Shown here: positions 34,714 to 44,574 of the stretch, one piece after another | How positions within the stretch are numbered: the first letter of the stretch is position 1 | How the letters are laid out: each line of letters starts with the position of its first letter | DNA from: Manihot esculenta | Lineage: Eukaryota > Streptophyta > Magnoliopsida > Malpighiales > Euphorbiaceae | Direction of reading: 5' to 3' | DNA length: 64,000 nucleotides | NCBI RefSeq assembly: GCF_001659605.2 | Contig: NC_035164.2 | Span: forward strand, 20,430,000 to 20,493,999 | Program-made: the position numbers and the translations under genes | Notes under the pieces: generated by a model | What the model saw: only the letters and a program-made list of their open reading frames with translations | What the model was told of the DNA's origin: nothing | Databases searched by the model: none

Positions 34714-35760
34714 TTATTTGGTCAAGTCATCCGCAACCAGTAAGATACAACATGTTGTCTCCCCTGCATCTGTCTTGGTGCTGCTGCTATCCATGTCTTC
34801 TTGCCTGCATAAACCAGCATTAAGTAAATTATCTTGATCAAAATAAAAAATTTCTTGACTTAAATCATCAATAATATCAAGGCCATAAACAGGGAAAACA
34901 TCATTGGAAAATTTCATGGCATCATAAACATTAAACTTAATAACTTCCCCTTCAAACTCCATAGTCAATGTGCCATCATGCACATCAATTTTGGTTCTGG
35001 CTGTGCTCAAGAATGGTCTTCCAAGTAGGATGTCAGAGGTTGTGTTGCTCTTGTCTTCCTCCATGTCAATTACATAAAAGTCTGTTGGGAAGACTAGTTG
35101 GTCCACTTGTACTAACACATCTTCTAGGACTCCATTGGGGTAGACAACAGATCGGTCGGCCAACTGGATCACTATGTTGGTGCCTTTGAGTGTACCTGCA
35201 TTCAACAAGTTAAAGATGGAAAGGGGCATAATAGTAATTGAGGCCCCACGATCACACATGGCCTTCTTTATCCCCACGTTGCCTACCTTGCATGAAACTG
35301 CGAACATTTCTCTATCCTTGCATTTGGTTGGGAGCTTCCTTTGGATGACAGCCGAGACACACTCCCCCACACTTACCTTTTCGCATTCAGCAAGTTTCTT
35401 TCGATTGGTGCATAGCTCTTTGAGAAATTTAGCATACCTTGGTATTTGTTTGACAGCATCTAGTAGAGGTATGTTGATTTCTACCTTGCGGAGTGTCTAA
35501 AGTATTTCTCTTTCCTCTTTTTCTTTTTGAGATCTTGCAAATCTTCTTGGGAAGGGGGGAGGTACCTTAAATTTCTCCACTGGTTGCTGGTCTGCCTTGG
35601 TCTGCTTGGAGCTGGATTCTGCCTGGGTCATTGATTTGGGCAAATTAACTTCTGCCTTCTCTGGAGATTTGGGCAGATTATGTCTGCTGGGTAGTTCAGT
35701 CTGCCTGTCGATTAGGTCTGTGATTTGGGCAGATTGACGACCCTGATCATTTTCTGGCAT
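34714..35760 (-). pseudogene. Protease region of element D
   Basis: Two joined pieces. 35497-35760 is a Gln/Lys/Pro-rich linker ending VPPPFPRRFARSQKEKEE. After a TAG at about 35498-35500 the frame goes on as 34714-35370 with the protease: CDRGASITIMPLSIF (the catalytic Asp lies in CDRGA, usual CDLGA), VIQLADRSVVYPNGVLEDV, FYVIDMEED and ILLGRPFLSTARTKIDV. These are diagnostic for Athila-type protease. The RGA substitution at the active site, and the upstream stop, suggest loss of function. Confidence 0.86.
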
Positions 35761-35825
35761 ATTCTCCTTAGTGACCTATTTCTGCATTTGCTCAGCCCTT
35801 TTGTCTTGTAGCTCTTTCCAACTTC

Positions 35826-37352
35826 TCAATGTGATGGCACTGGCATTTGCCTTGGATTTATCTCAGTTTGGAAAGGTAGCTTTCCTTGTGATTCAAGCTT
35901 ACTCATTGAAGTGGCCATTTGACTCATTTGCTGCTCAAGGTTTTGCATAGTGTTTGCTAGGGACTTCACAATCTCTTCAAGGGGTGTATTGGACTTTTGA
36001 GATGCAGCTTGGGCTGGATTTCTTTGCTGGTAGCTTGGATATTGATTGGCCCTTACATAACTGAAATTTAGGTGGTCCCTCCAACCTGGATTATAGGTGT
36101 TAGAATAGGGATCATACCTTCTTTGCCCATTAAAATCTCCAACTGCATTGACTTGCTGGTCCTCTTCTTGAAGAAAAGGACATAGATCAGTTGGGTGGTT
36201 TATGTTTGCACATATTCCATATGGCTTTGGCTGCTGAATTTGCTGGGCTTGTTGGGCTTGACCCACAATAAGGCTACGGACAGCATTGGTGAGATCAGAA
36301 ATTTGGGATGCTAAAGTGGATGTGCTCACCTTATTCACCCTTTTTGGTGGCTGTTCTTGGTCTCCAAATTGCTGAGAGGCTACTGCCATGATAGAAATTA
36401 AATTCCTAATTTCCTGAGATGATTTGTCTTCAATTGATCCTCCACATGCTGCATCAATAAATTTTCTTTCTGAAGGTAGCAAACCTCCATAGAAATATTC
36501 GATGAGTGATTTGTCAGAAATATCATGCTGAGGGCAACTTGTGCACAACCTTTTGAACCTCTCCCAGTACTCATACAAGCCTTCAGAATGCTTTTGCCTT
36601 ATACCACTTATCTCTCGACGGATGCCAATGGCTTTTGAGGTTGGAAAGAATTTGCTCAAGAATGCTCTCACCATACTAGCCCATGATGTGATGGATCCAG
36701 GTGGCAAGTAGAATAGCCAATCCTTGGCATAGTCATCAAGGAAAAAAGGGAAGGCTCTAAGTTTAACATGCTCTTCTGAAATACCTTGGGGTCTCATGGT
36801 TGAGCACACAATGTGGAATTCCTTCAAGTGCTTGTGGGGATCTTCATTTTCTAGGCCTCTAAATTTGGAAAGGAGATGGATCAGTCCTGTCTTCAATTCA
36901 AAGGGTGCTGTTAATGGGGGATAGGCAATGCATAAAGGTGCATGATCTACTGCTGGTACAGCTAGCTCACGGAGTGTTCTCTCCCGTGGCTGTGGTGCAC
37001 GGATGGACACGTTTTCAGCTTCAGCTTCAACTTCTTCATATGCAGCAAGTGGTTCTACCATTGTTTGATTTTCTGCAGCAACCTGGGATTCTGTTTCTGG
37101 TTCAAATGCAGCAGTAGCAGGTGCGACAGTAGGTGTACCAGCTGGTGCAATAAATTCTGCAGCAGGGGCAGTATCAATTTTATTAGATGGCTCAGCGGCA
37201 GATCGAATGGTAGACACCAGATTCGTTGTTGTTGCTGATGAAGATGGTTTGGAGGCTTGGTTCCTCAAGTTTGCTTGCTTCCTTAAGCTCTTGGCAGTGC
37301 GTTCTATCTCCGGATCGTAAAGAAGAGTGTCTTTACAGCCAGCCCTGATCAT
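35826..37352 (-). CDS. Gag of element D (508 residues), open but with damaged zinc knuckle
   Basis: The only long intact frame of D. Variable Ala/Glu-rich N-terminus (about 1-130), then the Retrotrans_gag capsid domain (about 150-310: FRGLENEDPHKHLKEF, AFPFFLDDYAKDWLFYLPPG, FLSKFFPTSKA, ISGIRQKHSEGLYEYWERFK, CPQHDISDKSLIEYFYGGL), an Ala/Gln helix, then YGICANINHPTDLC (about 379). In C the knuckle reads CRICAYVGHPTDQC, so in D the first cysteine is tyrosine (one G-to-A change). A Tyr/Asn-rich tail ends at 35826 with a stop before the protease. It packages element RNA when functional. The start at 37352 is the first Met after the primer-binding site. Confidence 0.85.
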   Translation of the reverse strand: MIRAGCKDTLLYDPEIERTAKSLRKQANLRNQASKPSSSATTTNLVSTIRSAAEPSNKIDTAPAAEFIAPAGTPTVAPATAAFEPETESQVAAENQTMVEPLAAYEEVEAEAENVSIRAPQPRERTLRELAVPAVDHAPLCIAYPPLTAPFELKTGLIHLLSKFRGLENEDPHKHLKEFHIVCSTMRPQGISEEHVKLRAFPFFLDDYAKDWLFYLPPGSITSWASMVRAFLSKFFPTSKAIGIRREISGIRQKHSEGLYEYWERFKRLCTSCPQHDISDKSLIEYFYGGLLPSERKFIDAACGGSIEDKSSQEIRNLISIMAVASQQFGDQEQPPKRVNKVSTSTLASQISDLTNAVRSLIVGQAQQAQQIQQPKPYGICANINHPTDLCPFLQEEDQQVNAVGDFNGQRRYDPYSNTYNPGWRDHLNFSYVRANQYPSYQQRNPAQAASQKSNTPLEEIVKSLANTMQNLEQQMSQMATSMSKLESQGKLPFQTEINPRQMPVPSH

Positions 37353-37385
37353 AAAGAGAAAATACGTTAGTTTAAATCAAATATT

Positions 37386-37399
37386 CGGCAACGGCGCCA
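37386..37399 (-). other. Primer-binding site of element D, partial match
   Basis: TGGCGCCGTTGCCG in element sense; the next bases (AATA) depart from the GGGGA of B. It lies 5 nt inside the LTR. Confidence 0.8.
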
Positions 37400-37404
37400 A
37401 TTTT

Positions 37405-38763
37405 TGATAGCGGTTGTCGAAGCCGTAAAAAATAAACCTATTATCAATCAACAAAGTAATTTATAGATGGTGGCTATAGAGTCGAACCACAGGGATTTGA
37501 CACTAAAGATCTTCCTAATTATGACTTGGACAAGTAAAAAAATAAATAAAAAGAGGGGGGTTTCTTTTGATGATAATGAATTAAAATTAAATAGTAAGAG
37601 AAAGCAATAATTTAAAAAGAGCTCTAGTTGAAGTATGGATCTATTTCAGTTGTTTAGAATTGATCATTGATTCTTTGATACTCCTATTTATTTCAATAAA
37701 TTAGTTTAGGTTGTGGAAGACGCTTCTCAACCAAATTCCTCCTTAATTTTAGTTTGACTAGGAAATGTTCACTAATCAAACACTAGTCAATAAGTTGCTA
37801 AGGAACGTCCTTGGGGTTTTTTACTTTTCAACTGTTGACTGCATTAAGACTTAGAGAAACCTAATTCTAACCTTAACGTGGTGAAGTTTAGATTATGCAA
37901 CCAAATGTGCTTGTGTTCAAACAACCTAAGCAATTACGGACCTAAATTATTTAAACTAACAATTTATCACTTATGCAATTAAAAGCAACAAGCCTTAATT
38001 GATTCTAATAACAAAGCAATAATAGCATGAAGATCAAGTTGCATAAATATTGAAAAATAGAAGCTTAACAATGGAGTTTTAAATCTCCCAATTCATCACA
38101 AAACTGAAATTTCCCAACTTCAACTAGAAAAGAAGGTGTTTAGCCACTCATGGTGGACAAAAATACACAAAAAGAGAAAGAAGAAAGGTAGAAAGGAGGC
38201 TGCTGCATTGCTGCTGAGGTTCTGCAAAAAATCTGACTCTCCTCCTTGCTAGCTTGTGGCTGTCTCCTTTTATAGGTGAAGAGTCCTTTAGTCCAATTAG
38301 GATTTGGAATCCTAATTTGATTTGGTCTTTTGTACTCTTTTATTCCTTCTTTGCTTTTGTATTTAATCATGAATAAATCTTCTTCTTGGAGATGTCATAG
38401 GATTGGTCTTGTGGTGTTTGAAGTAGGATAGGACTCCAATACTTTTGAAATTCTGATTTTTCCTTTTTCCCGCGCTGCTGTTCTTGTCTGCATCAGTTTG
38501 ATTTGGGCAGTTGATTTGCCCAAATTGCTTTCCCAGATCATTTCTGCAAGTCAGTCCTAGATTTCTGCTCCAGCTTCCTGCGAGTGATTTGGCCAAATCA
38601 CTTTGACCCAATCAATTTTTCAGCTTTTTCTATAATTTTTCTCCAAGTTTCTAGTTTTCTCCTTTTCTGTAAAAAACATCATAAAAACATGAATTAAACT
38701 AGAAAAATGTGTAATTAAACAGTAATAAAGATAATAAAAATGTGGCTAAATTATGTTTGATCA
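37405..38763 (-). repeat. 5' LTR of element D (1359 bp)
   Basis: TGATAGCGGTTGTCG to TTATGTTTGATCA. Partner of the 7614-8334 fragment. The flank on the right begins ATATC, the expected target duplication, whose partner is outside the window. There is no AG|GTAAGT donor at the position where the other Athila-type LTRs have it. Confidence 0.88.
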
Positions 38764-38949
38764 ATATCCTTGCCACAGCTGACAATTGTGAATGATTTTC
38801 ACAACTTGGCCATAGTTCCTATTGGTTATGGCCAACATGTCATACAATCTCCGAGTAGCTTGGTTTGGAGACTCATCACTTATTGTTAGGGAGAAACTAG
38901 GTCCTACTGCATCTACAACAAGTTGTTCCTTGCCAACGACGCCAATTTT
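38764..38949 (-). pseudogene. 5' internal remnant of older Athila-type element E
   Basis: A decayed primer-binding site (TGGCGTCGTTGGCAAGG in element sense, ending at 38946) adjoins the LTR at 38950. About 170 bp of leader or early coding sequence remain (LYDMLAITNRNYGQVVKII in one frame), which I do not recognise. D is inserted at 38763/38764. Confidence 0.55.
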
Positions 38950-40468
38950 TTACTGTGCGGTTGTCGAGGCTGTCAAAAATAACCTTTCTGGTTATCAACA
39001 ATCTTACAACTGTAGATAGTGGTGAAAGGATCAAATCCACAGGGAATTGATACTCACCTATCTTTCTTATCAAGGTCAAGAGAACAAACTGAAAAAAAAT
39101 AAAATAAACTGCAGGTAAAGTAAAAGAGGGGGGTTTTGAGATTGATTCAGTTAATCTAATGATAAAAGCAATAAAATAAAGCGAGTAATTAAAAGTAGAG
39201 TAAATCAAATATGAGAAAGGTCTAGTTGAAGAATTGGACCCACTTCAGTTGTTGGGATTGATCAATGATACTTAGGTTCTTATGTTTGATTCAATAAATT
39301 AGTTATGGAGATGGAAAACGCTTCTCACCACCATGTCTCTCCTTAAATATAAATCAATTAGGGAACGTCCTCTAACCAATCACTACTCAACAAGTTACCA
39401 AGGAACGTCCTTGGGCCTTAGGCATCAAAACAACTATCAATTGCATTAAGAAATAGAGAGATCTAATTCTAGCTACCCAAATGCATGGAGATATCGCTAG
39501 GTCATGCAATTTCCTTAGTTTTTACACCAAGTGTTCTTGTGTTTGAACAATTCAAGCAATTACAGACTTAAAACTATTCAAACTAACTATATATCACCTT
39601 GCAATCAAGAATCAACTGGCCACATTGATCAAAATAACAAAGCAATAATGGAATCAAGCATGAAATTGGATAAATATTGAATAAACAAAAGTTAAACAAT
39701 GTATGTTCAGATCTCCCAATCCATAAAACAACTAAAGTTTCAACAAATCTTCAACTAGAATAAAAGGTTTCAGCCACTTATGGCTGAATCAAAACCAAAA
39801 ATAAAGAAGAAAGGTAGAAGGAGAGAAGAGCCGAAGCTTGGAGAAGATGGACTTGCGCCGGCCGAATGTGAAGAAAAGAGAGAAGAAGAGTGCGGCAGCC
39901 TTGAAGGGATCCTTATAGGATTTAGGTGCTGCCCTAGGTCTTCTTTGCTGCCCAAGTTGACCTCCTTGCTGCCCAGGGTGCTGCCTATGCCGCCCATGCA
40001 CATTAATGAGGTGGAGCCTCTCTTTTGAATTTTGAATTTTGAATGTGCAAGGCTTGAGGTGGCATGTGTGTCTTCTTTGGCTTCCTTAACAAGCTCAATT
40101 TGAATTTCAAATTTGAATGTGCATTTTTATAAGATTTGGCTTTCTCAATAAGGAAAAGGATTCTTGAAGATTTAAATTTCAAACTGTTCTACACTTTCCT
40201 TGTTTGCAACTTTCCTTAATAAGCTGAATCTTGAATTTTGAATGCTCTTGGAGATTTGAAATTTGAATTTCAAATTACTTTCCTTGTTTATCTCCTCTTC
40301 AGTTGCAACTTGGCATGCTTGCTCTCCTTTGTTTCATTTTAGGCAATTTTAAGGGCATTTTCTCCACCATTTTCGGCAAAATAAGATTAAAATCACAAAA
40401 TTAGGCAGAAAAAGTGTAAATTAACATCAATAACATCATGATAAAATGGTCTAAATTTGGACTGATCA
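38950..40468 (-). repeat. Athila-type LTR, left arm of an inverted pair
   Basis: About 1519 bp, starting TTACTGTGCGG (the terminal TG has become TT) and ending CTGATCA. It has primer-binding-site sequence on its left and polypurine-tract sequence on its right, so internal DNA borders both sides. That is expected for a recombined or tandem array, not a simple insertion. A donor motif AG|GTGAGT is at about 39056. Confidence 0.82.
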
Positions 40469-41410
40469 AACACCCCCACACCTAGCCTTTTTGCTTGTCC
40501 TCAAGCAAATAAACTTAGTCAAACAAGCTCTCTTTGCTACTTGATCCTTTATTTCCACTTAAGCTCTTACTCTAGATCCCTACTTTGAAGCATTGCAGTG
40601 AAGAATGTATGCACCAAGGTTATTCACCTTCTTTCCTTGTCTCCCTTTACTTACCATGGCTAGTATTTGTTTTACTCAAGAGAGAGATTATACATGCACA
40701 TGTTCTTGTTCAGTTAAGACTCTTTCTAGCTTTCAGAGTGACTTGCCCTTACTTAAGCACTTTATTCAGCCTTTTGCACTTTAATCTTGCTTGAAAAAGT
40801 CACCAACCTTTTGACGTGAAAGTACATATTGGTGATACCCACCCCAGTTACTCAGTTGGTCATCTGTTCAAGTGGCTACTAGCTCTGTTCATAGTCTTTT
40901 AACCATTGGAACAATTTTCAATTTGTGCTCATGAAGTCTAAGCCTTTGCTGAATTTTCTTTTCTCAATGATTTGGGCAAATCAACACCAATTGCTAAAAC
41001 AAATCATATTAAGTTCATTCACACATCTTTCAATTTATTCTCTCTAATGGGCAATATATATTTTTCACCATGGTAAGCTCAAAGATTCAATTCAAAAGGA
41101 AATTTCCAAACATGAATACAACTCACTGCATTTGATTCAACATAGGTTTGAAGAGTCATCACATCAATGAGGTCATGGAAAGAAAGCTCGTCCAACATAG
41201 TTTATGAGTTTAAGTAAAGCAATCCAAAACAGAAAGAAAATAAAAAACTATGGGTACATGTCTGTGCAATAAAAGCAAAAATAACAAAAATGAAAAAAAA
41301 TTTCAAACTGTGGCTATTCAAACTAAAACTGAAAGCAAAAATGGACTAAAAATAAAAGTTCAGAGATATGCAAAATTTTTGACAGTGCAGTTGTCGAGGC
41401 CGGTCAAAAA
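40469..41410 (-). pseudogene. 3' internal region of element E fused to a 31-bp LTR stub
   Basis: 40469-41372 matches 15814-16672 of C: polypurine module next to the LTR, then noncoding DNA. At 41373, exactly where C has its inner polypurine module, the sequence changes to AAAATTTTTGACAGTG, i.e. the spacer before an LTR and 31 bp of LTR terminus (41380-41410). Everything from gag to the third frame is deleted. Confidence 0.7.
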
Positions 41411-41947
41411 TTTTTGAATGAACTTAACATGACTTGTTTTAGCAATTCGTGATGGTTTGCCCAAATCCATTGAGATAAGAAATTCAGCAAAGGCAAGAAC
41501 TTCAATAGCACAAATTAAACTGTTCCAATGGTTGAAAGACTATGAACAGAGTTAGTAGCCACTTGGACAGGTGACCAATTGAAAATATATACTTTCACAT
41601 CAAAAGGTTGGTAACTTTTTCAAGCAAAATTTAAGTACAAAAGGCTGAATAAAGTGCTTCAAGGTAAGAGCAAATCACTCTAAAAGCTAGAAAGAGTCTT
41701 AATTGAATAAATAATATGTGCATGTGTAATCTCTCTCTTGAGAAAAATAAATAATAGCCATGGTAGGTAAAAGGAGACAAGGAAAGAAAGTGAGTAACCT
41801 TGATGCATACATTCTTCACTGCAATGATTCAAAGTAAGTATCTAGAGTAAGAGTTTAAGTGGAAATAAAGGATCAAGTAGCAAAGAGAGCTTGTTTGACT
41901 ATATTTATTTGCTTGAGGACAAGCAAAAGGCTAGGTGTGGGGGTATT
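41411..41947 (+). pseudogene. 3' internal fragment in plus orientation (right arm)
   Basis: Matches 28105-28665 of B and, inverted, 40469-41010. It ends with the polypurine module GCTAGGTGTGGGGGTATT. Noncoding. Confidence 0.75.
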
Positions 41948-43507
41948 TGATAGAGCATAATTTAGACCACTTTATTATGATGTTTTTGATGTTAATTTAT
42001 ACTTTCTCTGCCTAATTTTGTGATTTTGATCTTATTCTGCAGAAAATGGTGTAAAGAGACAATTTGGTGAAAATGCCCCTAAAACTGCCTAAAATGGAGC
42101 AAAGCAGAGCAAGCATGCCAAGTGCAACTGAAAGGAGCCAAATAAGGAAATAATTTGAAATTCAAATTTCAAATCCTTAAGAGAATTCAAAATTTAAAAT
42201 TAAGATTCAGCTCATTAAGGAAAGTGCTAAATAAGGAAAGTGCAGTCAACAGAGCAGTTTGAAATTCAAGATCTTCAAGAATCCTTTTCCTTATTGAAGA
42301 AGCCAAATCTTTAGAAGATGCACATTCAAATTTGAAATTCAAATTCAGCTTGTCAAAGAAGCCAAAGAAGACACACATGTCACCTCAAGTCTTACACATT
42401 CAAAATTCAAAATTTAAAAGAGAGGCTCCACCTCATTAATGTGCAAGGTTGGGCGGCATGGGCAGCACTTGGGTACCCAAGAGTTCAACTTGGGTAGCAA
42501 GGAAGACCTAGGGCTGCCCCTTAATCCTATTTAAAGATCTCTTCAAGGGCGCCGAACCTTCTTCCCCATTCACTCCAATCGGCCGGTGCACCAAGTCCTT
42601 TTCTCCATCTTCGGTTCTTCTTGTTTTCTTCTTCTTTTCTTTAATTTTCTGTTTTGGTTCAGCCATGAGTGGCTGAAACCTTTTATTCTAGTTGAAGATT
42701 AGGTGAAACTTTGGTTGTTTTATGGATTGTGAGATCTGAACATACATTGTTATCTTTGGTTTATTCAATATTTGTGCAACTTGATGCTTGATTGCATTAT
42801 TGCTTTGTTGTTATGATCAATGTGGCCACTTGATTCTTAATTGCAAGGTAATATATTGTTAGTTTGAATAATTTTGAGTCCGTAATTGCTTGGATTGTTC
42901 AAACATAAGAACACTTGGTGTAAAAACTAAGGAAGTTGCATAATCTAGCAATATTACCATGCGTTTGGATAGCTAGGATTAGATCTCTCTTTTTGTTAAT
43001 GCAATTGACAGTTGTTTTGATGCCTAAGGCCCAAGGACGTTCCTTTGCAACTTGTTGATTAGAGATTAATTAGAGGACGTTCCCTAATTGGTTTATGATT
43101 AAGGAGAGACATGGTGGTGAGAAGTATCTTCCATCTCCATAACTAATCTATTGAATCTATTAAGGGAAACTAAGTGTCAATGATCAATCTCAACAACTGA
43201 AGTGGATCCAATTCTTCAACTAGATCTTTCTCATTATTGAAATCTCTTTATTTTTATTATTCACTTTCTTTTATTGCTTTCAGCACTAGATCAATTTAAT
43301 CAATCTCAAAACCCCCTTTTTACTTTTATTGCACTTTACTTTTATTTTGATTTCAGTTTACTTTCAGTGTGTTCTCTTGGTCTTGATAAGGCAGATATGT
43401 AAGTTTTCAATTCCCTGTGGATTTGATCCTTTCACCACTATCTGCAGTTGTAAGATTATTGATAACCAGAAAGGTTATTTTTTATCGGCTTCGACAACCG
43501 TGAGTCA
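41948..43507 (+). repeat. Athila-type LTR, right arm of an inverted pair (1560 bp)
   Basis: TGATAGAGCATAATTTAG to CAACCGTGAGTCA. The adjoining right flank begins ACAAT. No partner LTR in the same orientation belongs to it, so no target duplication can be read. Confidence 0.85.
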
Positions 43508-44402
43508 ACAATCATTAGGGATAAAACCAATAGAAAAGGAAGAATGAAATTTTCGCACCTTTAAAGAGTAGCAGCGATAGTAATTGATGTCAATAGGGAT
43601 AGTGAAGGCAGGAGTAGTTGGGGAAGCCAACAATGGTGAAGGCGACAATAACTTCAATAGACATGAAGGATGAAAGGCATAACATCAAGGGCAACATCGA
43701 CACCTACGAGAGGGAGAAGGACTGTAGCAATGATGAAGGCAGTGGTAGCTTTGATTGATGACTCCAATGACGATAAGGACAACAGCAAGCGCAAAGACAT
43801 CGACGAGAGGGAGAAGGACAGTAGCAATGGTGAAAGCGATGATAGCTTCGATTGACAATGCTAAGGATGACAGGGACAACAGCAAGGGCAACATCGACAC
43901 TGACGAGAATGAGTAGGACAGTAGCAATGGTGAAGGGGATAGTAGCTTCAATTGACGGCGCCAATGACGATAGGGACAACAGCACAAAAAACGACACCGA
44001 TGAGAGGGAAAAGGATAGTAGCAATGGGAAGGAAAGAGGGGAAAGGAGAATTTTGTACAAAGGGAAATTGAGATTTCTTATGTTAGGGGTTTTAAATTTA
44101 GTAAGGGACATATCATTACTAAATTTAAATTCTATAACGGATCATATATCGGTTACTAAATAACTGAATACAAAACCATTTAGTAACAGATGTGTTGATC
44201 CGTTACTAATTTTAAACAAATTAAACCAATTCTATAACAGATAAAAATCTATTACAGAATTTAGTAACGGCTTTATAACTGATTAGCTAATCCGTTACTA
44301 CTATTGTTCTTTACATAATATATGTTACTAATCTATTACTAATTAGTAAACAGAAATTTTTCATACTATTTTTTATTACTAATCCGATAAATTTTTATAG
44401 TG
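43508..44402. mobile_element. Right terminal part of a CACTA (En/Spm-like) DNA transposon
   Basis: Ends ATTTTTATAGTG at 44402, i.e. CACTATAAAAAT read inward on the minus strand. The last 280 bp hold about ten direct and inverted copies of a subterminal motif around TTAGTAACGGA (for example near 44190, 44260 and 44295), the usual layout of CACTA termini. The following AAA could be the 3-bp target duplication, but the other end is not identified. The inner part carries a 97-100-bp tandem repeat. No transposase is seen; the E debris adjoins at 43507. Confidence 0.62.
43640..44035. repeat. 97-100-bp tandem repeat, about four copies
   Basis: Anchor GTAGCAATG at 43724, 43821, 43921 and 44018 (spacing 97, 100, 97). 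Units are rich in GAC/GAG codons, which keeps long frames open on both strands. I treat these frames as by-products. Confidence 0.85.
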
Positions 44403-44574
44403 AAAGATTGTTGGTACCAAGCACTAAGATGGGATCTACAAGACTGCAGTCTACGCATAAACAAAAACATCACAAAACCACGACAAAAAGCCTCCCATGC
44501 TTACTGGATTACTTTAAAACATTTTAGATGCATTAGCCATTTAGCTTGAAATAGGACTATCATCTGGTTGCTTG
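44403..44574. other. Unassigned spacer
   Basis: Nothing recognised between the CACTA end and the minisatellite. Confidence 0.4.

Larger units (their letters stand above)
7614..38763 (-). mobile_element. Element D: decayed near-full-length Athila-type Ty3/gypsy element hosting several insertions
   Basis: D reads right to left: 5' LTR 37405-38763, primer-binding site, gag 35826-37352, protease about 34714-35499, reverse transcriptase/RNase H 33025-34417, integrase 13664-14177 plus 11228-12069, a third reading frame 9339-10878, polypurine tract 8335-8348, then a 3' LTR fragment 7614-8334. It is interrupted by C (14178-33019), by a solo LTR (12070-13663), and at the left by A inside the 3' LTR. 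The rest of the 3' LTR must lie beyond A. The two LTR parts share about 700 bp with several percent differences and a 26-bp indel, so D is older than its guests. The gene content, including a reading frame after integrase, fits the Athila lineage. Confidence 0.9.

Noticed and set aside
38950..43507. A normal Athila element with two LTRs
   Set aside because: The LTRs are in opposite orientation and no target duplication is present, so it is a rearranged structure.
43670..44163. Acidic/basic repeat proteins on both strands
   Set aside because: They come from the 97-100-bp tandem repeat and lack conservation of one frame.
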